Positions 19,521 to 27,668 of a stretch of DNA of 64,000 bases are shown here, one piece after another (the first letter of the stretch is position 1; each line of letters begins with the position of its first letter). The translations under genes and the position numbers were made by a program. The stretch is from Chaetoceros tenuissimus. Lineage: Eukaryota > Bacillariophyta > Thalassiosirophyceae > Chaetocerotales > Chaetocerotaceae. The stretch spans positions 1,798,001 to 1,862,000 of the forward strand of contig BLLK01000038.1 in assembly GCA_021927905.1 (NCBI GenBank), in the 5' to 3' direction. The notes beneath the pieces were generated by a model, which saw only the letters and a list, made by a program, of their open reading frames with translations, had not been told where the DNA came from and ran no database searches.

Positions 19521-20483
19521 ATGTCATCCAAGTATATATCTCTCGCGAAAAAGGTTTTGTTGGACTCTAAAACACTGACACAGGAAGCACTTCAACATAA
19601 ACCGACAAGTCGCATAGCTACTCGTCAACTCCTTCAAACGCAAGTATCAAACGACAATCAAGTCGCTGAATCATTATTGAAATTAGATAAAGAACTTGTA
19701 CTGTTGGAATATCATGGTGTGGGCGATTATGTCAAGCAAAAGTTTAGCAGAGAAGAACAAGTGATTCAAGTGAACAAGAATGAGGCTAGTGATGAAAAGG
19801 GAAAAGTTGGAAAGGTGGCGTTTATGATTACCAAACAGCAGAAGCAGGTATTGAAGCAAAGTTTAAATTATTCCGATCAGGATATTAAGGGTATGAAACC
19901 TGTAGAAGCTATGCTATTGATGGAGCATAAAGTTGTAAAGAGCGAAATGGAAGGAGATGATGATTCATGGAAGGAAACATTGCAACATTTGGTTCGTGAG
20001 AATGAAATGCTATTGGAAAAGGAAGCACAAGAAGCTCAAAAGAGAAGAGAAGATACTGTTGCAAAGTCTATAGAACGGCAAGAAAAAGTTGAATCGGCGA
20101 CAAGTAGTGATTTACAGTTGGGCTTTGAGCAACCGATATCGTTCGAGAAAGAAGTTTCGAATGCACTGAGTATTGTATCGGAACCTTTAGAAGATGTTTC
20201 AAAGAATCAAAAAGATACTTCGCTATCATCAGAGTCTGATAAGTCAACATCTGAAAGTAATATTTGGTATGAAGTGGTGGAGATATCAACATGCACTGAG
20301 AACAAGGAAACAACATCGGTTGTAGGTCTCTATAGAACCAAGGAAGAGGCTAATGAATTGGTGGAAATTAAAACTGACTTATTGAATAGAAGGAAGAGCG
20401 ATGAAGAGAGTAAACGAAGAATGACAAAGCAGGACTTTGAAACTCAAGGATATCGTGTTCAAAGAAGGCAAGATGGTAATTGA
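19521..20483 (+). CDS. Unknown Glu/Lys-rich protein
   Basis: A 320-residue protein that I do not recognise. The frame is open further upstream (from 19461) but only without an ATG; the first ATG is 19521 (MSSKYISLAKKVLLDSKT). The N-terminal 130 residues look folded (RQLLQTQVSNDNQVAESLLKLDKELVLLEYHG, then VAFMITKQQKQVLKQSLNYSDQDIKGMKPVEAMLLMEHK). The middle (about 165-250) is charged and disordered, and the C-terminal 70 residues (IWYEVVEISTCTENKETTSVVGLYRTKEEANELVEIK) look like a small alpha/beta unit. There is no signal peptide or membrane helix. It is convergent with the frameshifted gene ending at 20636. Confidence 0.7.
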   Translation: MSSKYISLAKKVLLDSKTLTQEALQHKPTSRIATRQLLQTQVSNDNQVAESLLKLDKELVLLEYHGVGDYVKQKFSREEQVIQVNKNEASDEKGKVGKVAFMITKQQKQVLKQSLNYSDQDIKGMKPVEAMLLMEHKVVKSEMEGDDDSWKETLQHLVRENEMLLEKEAQEAQKRREDTVAKSIERQEKVESATSSDLQLGFEQPISFEKEVSNALSIVSEPLEDVSKNQKDTSLSSESDKSTSESNIWYEVVEISTCTENKETTSVVGLYRTKEEANELVEIKTDLLNRRKSDEESKRRMTKQDFETQGYRVQRRQDGN

Positions 20484-20635
20484 TTTACTATGTAAATAGT
20501 GATTACACACAATATTGCTACTTCGATAAAACGGTATTTCACACAGATGTAATGTATCATATCTCAAGGCTAAAGACTGTGCTTTAATTTTTCGGGGCTC
20601 TATTTTTAATACAGTAGTAACACAAACATCGCTCA

Positions 20636-21893
20636 TTAGATTTCGTTCTGGAAGGAACCGTAACCATCGAAAGCAGAGCTATACGCGTGGTCATAGTAGT
20701 CACCACCAACATATTCAAAGCCATAAGTATCAACAGACAAGTATAAGACAGATTCATTGTCAAATTTGACAGATATCTTCCATTCTTCTCCAGCTTGAAA
20801 CTCGGCTTTTGTTAATATACAAGAGCGGCTCTGTGCAAGTTTTCTTGCATTTCGCAAAGTAAATTTCTTACGAGAAGTTGAAGCTGTGATTAAATCGCCA
20901 CCAACTGTGGTACTGAGTGTACATAGCTCTTCCGATGATACTTTAAAGCTCATAGTTTGGGAGTTCTTACACCATTGAGAATAATCCATATTGATATCAA
21001 TATCAAAATATGGACCTTCTTGCCATGTCCATGTCTCAAAAGATTGCTTAGGTACTACACATTCCTCGTCTACTCCCCATTGCCGAAAGGCTACATGATG
21101 AGTCTCAGGCTCAGTATGATCACGCCGAATAGTAGAGCAGATTTTCCATACTTCACCAGCAGCTGTACTTTCCCATCCTACAATCAGTACTGGATGTCTA
21201 CTATTTTCGAGATTAGTCTCAAAAACTTTCTTTCTACACGAAACGGCATTGAGAAATGCCGAGGTAAGTTTGAAAGATGTCGACACAACTGGACCTCTTT
21301 CCATCAACTCTTCCTTGATACTCCCAATACTTGTCAGTGTACGATATCCTCCATTTTTCTCAAATATTTCTCTCACTGATTTCTCTCGATCAATCTCCTT
21401 CAGCTTTGTAGGTAATAGATGGTTTTCGACCGTGCACGATTGCTCCTCTTGCATTGATGCACTGAAACGCAACTGCTGCTTCCAAGTGTTTTTGATCAAT
21501 ATCTTTGTCGGATTCCTGCAGAGGTACATGATCGAAAACACTAAATTGTAGTGGAAATTTCTTCTTCGTGGTCGCTGCATCGTACTTCCCTTTCTTTTTT
21601 GGTGGGAGAAAATTTTTATTTTTAAGAGATTTGGAGGAAGAACTTTCCTTCAGGCAATCCTTGTAAAATGCATCCAAAGTCTTGACAACTTTATCAGCCC
21701 GTTCATACAGTGAGCTCTTCTTATTCACATCAACTTGAAGGATCAACTTCTTGTATAACTTCTCGTCAGTCAAAGATTCTCTCGATATTTTAGGTGAAGC
21801 TATTCTTAGCAAGTCAAAAAGAGCATCTTCACTTGGATCTCTTTCGATTACAGCTTCAATCTGTTCGAGAATGAGTTCTGCTAGTCTATCCAT
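20636..21893 (-). pseudogene. Frameshifted member of unknown 'AELILEQIEAVIE' family
   Basis: A paralogue of the genes at 22585-24243 and 26079-27422. The first part, from the ATG at 21893 (MDRLAELILEQIEAVIERD), runs to a stop at 21390 after SITYKAEGD. The second part continues in another frame from REKSVREIFEKNGG to a stop at 20636. Alignment with the 22585-24243 gene shows one extra base (GATTGATCGA against GATGATCGA) at about 21392. Both halves are otherwise well conserved, including RGPVVSTSFKLTSAFLNAV, RHPVLIVGWES, VAFRQWGVDEECVVPK and FETWTWQEGPYFDI, so it is a young pseudogene or a sequence error. For function see the gene at 22585. Confidence 0.75.
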
Positions 21894-22033
21894 TTTTCGT
21901 ATATTTCTTTCGTTGCGATAATTATGCAATTGCTATATAAGTTAAATGTATTATCATCCATCGAAACCTTTTGAAGAATAGAATCAATCGATGCGAGCGA
22001 CTCAAAATCGAATTCGAAAATTCTTTTAAAAAT

Positions 22034-22405
22034 CTAAATCACTAGGTCTTTTCCTGATTTGAGTAGGTTCTTGCTGCAACCAAATTCTACTGGCTGAAAT
22101 ATGCTGTCGCCATTGTGCATCAGGAAACATCCCCGACAAAAACCGTAGTCGAAACGGTTTGTAGCACAATAGCAAATGCCCAAGATAGGAGAGACTTTGC
22201 TTCTATCACATGTATGACGATCATGAATAAATCGTTTGTCAAAACTTTCATCATCATCACTATCACTATCAATATTGTTACTATCATCTACATCACAAAA
22301 CTTCACTTCAACATTCTATTTATTGCCGGTATGAAACGATACTTGTTGTAAGTATCAGCTACGACTTTGAGCTGGTATTCTCATATTTTGAAGATTAAAT
22401 ATAGT
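22034..22405 (-). pseudogene. Relic of a fourth family copy (3' fragment)
   Basis: On the minus strand, about 22265-22400 aligns with the 3' part of the 26079-27422 gene (the stretch coding FTLQNIRKPAHSRSCYLQKV...KWNVLVKF) at roughly three-quarters identity, with in-frame stops and a lost 5' part. A 90-residue frame from 22306 to 22034 (KFCDVDDSNNIDSDSDDDES) continues the acidic tail but then diverges into Cys-containing sequence not seen in the paralogues. The rest of the 21894-22584 gap shows no other gene. Confidence 0.6.
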
Positions 22406-22584
22406 AGTGGACACTGTAACTACTCATTCTTATTGTACGATTCCCATTTATTTTACAAACTAACTCTAGACTAATAGTTGTTTTGATGCATAGCAATTAT
22501 TCGGCTTCTTCATTTTTCAATGTTCATTACCTTTAGGGACAACATTTTTGGTCCCAGCTGAGGTCCCATCATTCTGAGTGTTGC

Positions 22585-24243
22585 TCAGAGGGAGTTCTCA
22601 CTAGAATCATCACTAAAATCAAGGATAAAACGTTTCGATGCCCTTTTCACACCATAGAAATTCGGTTTCTTCACTTTTCCATCGCCTTGGACTTCCGGGT
22701 CAAATGCAATTTTCCTCGCAGGATCAAATACAGTTTTCCTCGCAGGGGCAGTTCGTAGTAATGGTACTTTTTCAGGGTCATATGCAGTTTTCCTCACACT
22801 AAAAGGTACCAATTGCCTTCGTCCTGACTTGACTTTCTTCTCAATTCGAGTTGTTCTTATACTCGTACTCTCGGAATCCGAACTGTCAAGAGAAGCTAGT
22901 GTTCGCCCTAATCTAACTTTCTTCTTACTTTGAGCTGTTCTTTTACTCGTACTCTCGGAATCTGAACTGTCCAAAGAAGCAATTGACAATGGTCTTCTCC
23001 TTGATTTCTTCTTCATTCGAGCCCATGTACTCGTACTTTCGGAATCCGAATCAGTGAATTTTACGGATACATTCCATTCCTCTCCAGCATGGAATTTTAA
23101 ATTTGTCAATATACAAGATCGACTTTCAGCTAGTTTTTTTGCATTCCGCAAAGTGAATTTCTTATGCGAATTAGAAGCTATGATCAAATCACCAACAGTG
23201 GAGCTAAGAGCGCCTAATTCTTCTGATGACAATTTCAAGTCCATAGTAGTAGAGTTCTTGCACCACTGAGAGTAGTTCTCATTCAAATCAACATCAAAAT
23301 ATGGACCTTCCTGCCATGTCCATGTTTCAAATGACTGCTTCGGTACTACACACTCATCATCGATTCCCCATTGCCGAAAAGCTACTTGATGAATGTTTGC
23401 GCTAAAATTCACCTCTTTTGTGGTAGAGCAGATCTTCCATACTTCACCTACAGTAGTATTTTCCCATCCTACAATCAGTACTGGGTGTCTACTATTTTCG
23501 AGATTAGTCTCAAAAACTTCCTTCCTACTAGTAACTGCATTGAGAAATGCCGAGGTGAGTTTGAAAGAAGTCGACACAACTGGACCTCTTTCCATCAACT
23601 CTTCCTTGATACTGTCAACGGACGAAAGAATTCTACACCCCCCATTTCTCTCAAAGATTTCTTTCACTGTCTTTTCTCGATCATCTCCTTCAGCTTTGTA
23701 GGTGATTGATGCCTTTCGTCCATGTACAATTTCTCCTCTCGCATTGATGCATTGAAATGCAACCTCTGCTTCCAAGTGTTTCTGATCAGGGTAGTCGTCA
23801 GATTCCTGTTGTTTGACATGGCGAAATACGCTAAATGAAGAAGGAAATTCTTTGCCAGAAGTAGATAAATCATACTTTCCTTTCTTGCTTGACGAGTCCT
23901 CTAGTGCTTGCTCGTCGTTGTTTCCACTTGCGCACGATCTTTTCCTACTTGAAGCACTTGAACAAGAACTTTCTTTTTTCATTTCCTTCACACAGTCGCT
24001 GTAAAATGTATCCAGAGATTTAAGGACTTTATTCGCCCGCTCATACAAGGGATTCTTATCATCGAAATCTAGCCAAAGGATCAGCTTCTTGTATAACTTC
24101 TCGTCAGTCAAAGATTCTTTAGATATTTTAGGTGAAGCTATTCTCAGCAAATCGAATAGAGCGTCTTCGCTTGGCTCTCGCTCGATCACTGCTTCCACTT
24201 GATGCAAAAGCAGTTCTGCTATTCCGTCTACGGTTCTACTCAT
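22585..24243 (-). CDS. Unknown family protein with papain-like 'HPVLIVGW' region and Ser/Asp repeat tail
   Basis: A 552-residue intact member of a local family. Residues 1-80 are a helical domain (IAELLLHQVEAVIEREPSEDALFDLLRIASPKISKESLTDEKLYKKLIL, given here in pieces). Residues 80-150 are a Ser/Lys-rich linker with basic KKGKYD. Residues about 155-370 are a conserved domain containing RGPVVSTSFKLTSAFLNAV, RHPVLIVGWEN, EVWKICST and HQVAFRQWGIDDECVVP. The order GPV, HPVLIVGW and a W-x-I segment recalls the C-terminal half of papain-type C1 peptidases (GPV, HAVxxVGYG, YWxxKNSWG). However, the Q-x-C-G-S-C-W active site is absent, so it would be an inactive relative at best. The tail has three LDSSDSESTS-type repeats with basic spacers and two RKTxFDP units. 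The function is unknown. Confidence 0.75.
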   Translation of the reverse strand: MSRTVDGIAELLLHQVEAVIEREPSEDALFDLLRIASPKISKESLTDEKLYKKLILWLDFDDKNPLYERANKVLKSLDTFYSDCVKEMKKESSCSSASSRKRSCASGNNDEQALEDSSSKKGKYDLSTSGKEFPSSFSVFRHVKQQESDDYPDQKHLEAEVAFQCINARGEIVHGRKASITYKAEGDDREKTVKEIFERNGGCRILSSVDSIKEELMERGPVVSTSFKLTSAFLNAVTSRKEVFETNLENSRHPVLIVGWENTTVGEVWKICSTTKEVNFSANIHQVAFRQWGIDDECVVPKQSFETWTWQEGPYFDVDLNENYSQWCKNSTTMDLKLSSEELGALSSTVGDLIIASNSHKKFTLRNAKKLAESRSCILTNLKFHAGEEWNVSVKFTDSDSESTSTWARMKKKSRRRPLSIASLDSSDSESTSKRTAQSKKKVRLGRTLASLDSSDSESTSIRTTRIEKKVKSGRRQLVPFSVRKTAYDPEKVPLLRTAPARKTVFDPARKIAFDPEVQGDGKVKKPNFYGVKRASKRFILDFSDDSSENSL

Positions 24244-24377
24244 TGTTTCCTTTTATAGTAGAATAAAGTGGTGGTACTCGTAGGTATACTCGTACATTAG
24301 AATCTGGATTTGGTTTTCGTTGTGTGCTCTCGATTTTGGCCCACACGAATAAAAATGAGGCAGTCGGCTCTTTTTAG

Positions 24378-24433
24378 GACAACTTCAATCTGTTCGAGAA
24401 TAATAAAGGTAGTTCTGCTAATTCGTCGTTCAT
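24378..24433 (-). pseudogene. 5' relic of the same family
   Basis: About 56 bp match the start of the family genes (CTTCAATCTGTTCGAGAAT, then GTTCTGCTA), with a short insertion between the two matching blocks, directly upstream of the gene at 22585-24243. Nothing after it matches. This is the remnant of a further copy in the tandem array. The rest of the 24244-24795 gap is AT-rich with no gene. Confidence 0.5.
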
Positions 24434-24795
24434 ACTATTGAATGAAACTTGTGATAATGCTGATAAAACAACGATAAAACCTCACGTATAACTCGAGGTA
24501 TTAGAGAAGAGGTTCATTGTTTCATCATCACATCATCACACTTAGTTCATCACAAAAAGAAAAGATCTTTTTCTAATTTAAATTTGTTGTCCTTTGCTTC
24601 CCTTTATTAACTTCTTTCTTTCAAGACAAGGATCGATAGTCATTGGCTCAAGATATTTATCATTAAAAATCTAATAAAGAGGCAGAGGGCATCAGCTTCA
24701 TCACAGGAGTAGCTCTAGTTTTTCTCCATCTTGTTGATTTTTTTGCTTAGATTAATTAGCTGGACTCTAGCTGTGCCATCAAATATCTTTCAGTA

Positions 24796-25611
24796 ATGAG
24801 AGTCCAGACAGAGGAGTGGCGGCGGTTCATTCCTGGAGTGAGAATGTACAAAGGAAAGAAAACTCTCTTTTGGAACGGAGAGATTCTATATGATGTTGAT
24901 GAGGGAGAGTATTGTGTCTATGATCAAGAAGAGCAAAAGTCTTGGGAAGTAATCATTGTATTACCAGGAGTTGAAGTGATTCCTGAAGCTACTTTTTCTA
25001 CACTTCAAAAAATTGAGACCGTTATCATGAGTGATTCTGTACGAAGAATTGAAGACAATGCTTTCGGTGAATGCGAGAATCTATCATTCGCGAAACTCTC
25101 GAGAAGCCTTGAATGTATCGGAGAGGAGGCATTCTATGGATGTTATTCTCTTCCTTCAATCTTTATACCGCCGTCTTGTAGAGAGATTGGCCATGGTGCA
25201 TTTGCGGACTGTCATAAACTGATCATTGTCAATGTTCCCAGACAAACACAGCTCGGAGAAAATGTGATTGTTGATACTGCTTTGATCAGAGTCTCCTCTT
25301 TTGAAATAGATAAGTATGATGACTATGATATTAGTATCAACGATAACGTCAATGAATGGATCAAAAACATCAACGGAGATGATGCGGAATTTGCTCTACA
25401 TCGAGCATGTTCGTCTTTCAACCCTATGACTGAGATCATTTATGATATCGCAAAAAGACAAGGATTGAAATCATTCAAGAAGGAAAACCAGATTTGCATC
25501 ACCCCGTTGGAGTATTTAGAAGCGAATCCCTTTGCCGAAGATATTGACCAAAGTGCGATCGTGAAAAGGTATGTTTTAGAGATGATGGGTGAAGGAGTGA
25601 TAGAGCGATGA
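24796..25611 (+). CDS. BspA-type leucine-rich repeat protein
   Basis: A 271-residue protein with LRR_5 (BspA/Treponema-type) repeats in the middle. The start MRVQTEEWRRFIPGVRMYKGKKTLF is, as I recall it, a stereotyped opening of a large Chaetoceros family. Repeats at about 65-160 have the form VIPEATFSTLQKIETVIMSDSVRRIEDNAFGECENL, then SLECIGEEAFYGCYSLPSIFIPPSCREIGHGAFADC. The pattern is I-G-x-x-A-F-x-x-C-x-x-L about every 23 residues. The C-terminal part (about 175-271) is a helical domain (WIKNINGDDAEFALHRACSSFNPMTEIIYDIAKRQG) that may bind partners. There is no signal peptide. The gene sits between members of the unknown family but in the opposite direction. A protein-protein interaction role is likely; the specific partner is unknown. 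Confidence 0.85.
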   Translation: MRVQTEEWRRFIPGVRMYKGKKTLFWNGEILYDVDEGEYCVYDQEEQKSWEVIIVLPGVEVIPEATFSTLQKIETVIMSDSVRRIEDNAFGECENLSFAKLSRSLECIGEEAFYGCYSLPSIFIPPSCREIGHGAFADCHKLIIVNVPRQTQLGENVIVDTALIRVSSFEIDKYDDYDISINDNVNEWIKNINGDDAEFALHRACSSFNPMTEIIYDIAKRQGLKSFKKENQICITPLEYLEANPFAEDIDQSAIVKRYVLEMMGEGVIER

Positions 25612-26078
25612 TAGAGCGATGATAGGCGAGGCAGGACAATGTGCAATGGTATGAACAATCAAAATTAGAATAAATTACATAAGATATTCAGGAATGATGG
25701 CAATAGACTGTAGTCTCTACAAGTAATTCTCGAATCTTTCTCGTGTCCATTCCTATCGCCTACACCTTTCAAATTTTGTATGTAAAGGTTTTACAATCGT
25801 TTGTTTTGACAAAAATGCATTTATTTAATGAAAGTAGTCCTTCTTCAGAATCTTTTGTGTTAAACAAATCCTTCGTCGTTATCATCGCTACTGGTATCAC
25901 ATATGTCTAGGGTACCGGAGTTCTGCAGGAGGGACATCGGCGTCGCTGCTATCACTACTTCAACTACTACTATCACTACTGCTTCTACTAGAACTACTAT
26001 CAAATAAAATTAGAAAATATTAGAATTTGCTTATCGAAGACCAAACCTGCGGATTCTTCTTCTTCTGCGTGGAATAGG
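25612..26078. other. Intergenic region with Ser/Asp-codon-rich stretch downstream of unknown-family gene
   Basis: Most of this gap is unremarkable. On the minus strand 25860-26046 is rich in AGT/GAT codons (Ser/Asp) like the tail of the 22585-24243 gene, and it contains possible splice sites. It may be alternative 3' exon sequence or a decayed tail of the gene ending at 26079. Confidence 0.35.
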
Positions 26079-27422
26079 TTAATCCCCGAAGTCATAGAGG
26101 TCATCATACCTGCGCATTCTTATTCTGCGTTGAACTCGTAAGAAAATATCTTCGTTGTCGAAGCCATCATCATCTCTATCAATGTCAACGTTGCCGCCGA
26201 CATTTTCATCGCGAAACTTTACTAGAACATTCCATTTATCTCCGGTAAAGAATGATACCTTTTGTAAATAACAACTACGACTATGAGCTGGTTTTCTGAT
26301 ATTTTGAAGAGTGAACATTTTTCTTTCATTCGCAGCTTGAACGAAATCTCCACCGACCGCTGTGCTCAATTCGCAAAGTTGTTCTGATGAAACTACAACA
26401 TTCAATTTATCTTCAACCAACCATTTCGAGTCATTTTTATCTATTTCAACCTGAAAAAAGGGACCTTCTTGCCATGTCCAGCTATTAAAATTGTTGTTTG
26501 GTGCAATACAATCCTCATCTATATTTAATTGGCCAAATGCCACTTGATGAACATGGGTTGCTTTTTTGGCAGTAGTTGAGATTATATTCCATGCTTCACC
26601 TATTGCAGTATTTGTCCATCCTACAATCAACACCGGGTGGACTTTATCTTTCAATTTCTTATCGAAATGCCTGCTTCTACTAGTTTCCGACTCAAGAAAT
26701 GACTCAGACAATCTAAACGAAGTTGAGACAACAGGTCCCCTCTTCATCAACTCATCTTTGATGCTTTCAATGCTAGTCAAGGAATTGATTCCTCCATTTT
26801 TTTCAAAGATTTTGTGTACCGACTTTTCTTTATCATCTCCTTCCGCATTATAAACAACAGATGGCCCTCGACCATGAACAATAGCACCTCTTAAATTAAT
26901 GCATTGAAATGCGACATCTGCTTCTAGATGTTCCTTTTTAGAAAGCTCTTTGCGAAATGGTTTGGCCCTTTGCTTCTGTAAAAATGGCAACTTTTCAAGT
27001 GCACTGAAATTGAGAGGAAACTTTTTCGATGAAAGTGGATCAACCTTTCCCTTCTTTTTGCTTCTTTCTTCAGTACGTTCATCGTCACTTAAAGATCTCT
27101 TTCTAGAAGCAGCAGAACTACTAGTAGTGCTGGTCTCTTTTTTGGTTTTACTAGTGCATGTCTGTTTAGCATCTTTCAGACATTCTTTATAAAATGTATC
27201 CAAAGCCTTGACGACTTTATCTGCCCTTTCATACAACGAGCTCTTTTTGTTGACGTCAATCTGGAGGATCAGCTTTTTATACAACTTCTCATCAGTCAAA
27301 GATTCTCGAGAGATTTTCGGTGAAGCTATTCTCAGCAGATCGAAAAGAGCATCTTCGCTTGGCTCTCTTTCTAGAACAGCTTCAATCTGTTCGAGGATGA
27401 GTTCTGCTAGTCTATTCTTCAT
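26079..27422 (-). CDS. Unknown family protein (third full-length locus)
   Basis: A 447-residue intact member of the local family. It shares the N-terminal helical domain (LAELILEQIEAVLEREPSED), a basic Ser/Lys linker, and the conserved domain with RGPVVSTSFRLSESFL, VHPVLIVGWTN, EAWNIIST, HQVAFGQLNIDEDCIAP and SWTWQEGPFFQV. It then has FTLQNIRKPAHSRSCYLQKVSFFTGDKWNVLVKF, and the tail is acidic then basic (RVQRRIRMRRYDD). It lacks the LDSSDSEST repeats of its paralogue. It is the most diverged of the three. The catalytic Cys motif of papain enzymes is not seen. A CCAATGACGT element lies 159-168 bp upstream at 27581-27590. The role is unknown. Confidence 0.75.
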   Translation of the reverse strand: MKNRLAELILEQIEAVLEREPSEDALFDLLRIASPKISRESLTDEKLYKKLILQIDVNKKSSLYERADKVVKALDTFYKECLKDAKQTCTSKTKKETSTTSSSAASRKRSLSDDERTEERSKKKGKVDPLSSKKFPLNFSALEKLPFLQKQRAKPFRKELSKKEHLEADVAFQCINLRGAIVHGRGPSVVYNAEGDDKEKSVHKIFEKNGGINSLTSIESIKDELMKRGPVVSTSFRLSESFLESETSRSRHFDKKLKDKVHPVLIVGWTNTAIGEAWNIISTTAKKATHVHQVAFGQLNIDEDCIAPNNNFNSWTWQEGPFFQVEIDKNDSKWLVEDKLNVVVSSEQLCELSTAVGGDFVQAANERKMFTLQNIRKPAHSRSCYLQKVSFFTGDKWNVLVKFRDENVGGNVDIDRDDDGFDNEDIFLRVQRRIRMRRYDDLYDFGD

Positions 27423-27554
27423 GTCTTCTTATTGATATACAATGCCTGTGATGCGAAATGTTGTAAGGTATTTATTATTTATGTCGATGTAGGCGCAGAA
27501 GAGCGTCGTAAAATCACACACACAACACAAGCAGCAGCTAATTTTCGACTAAAT

Positions 27555-27602
27555 CAACATGCATGAGACAGTCGTGTTGACCAATGACGTAGGTAATAAC
27601 CC
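27555..27602 (+). repeat. 48-bp direct repeat, copy A (contains CCAATGACGT)
   Basis: This 48-bp sequence (CAACATGCATGAGACAGTCG, then TG, CCAATGACGT within it, ending GGTAATAACC) recurs at 31853-31900 with two mismatches in the same orientation. The pair flanks the LNR gene. Copy A is about 133 bp upstream of the minus-strand gene starting at 27422 and about 67 bp beyond the stop of the LNR gene. Confidence 0.85.
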
Positions 27603-27668
27603 CTGCTTTTTCATTCAAGCCTCAATTCATTTTTGTGGATTCAAATGACTATTTTATAAATTCGAATT

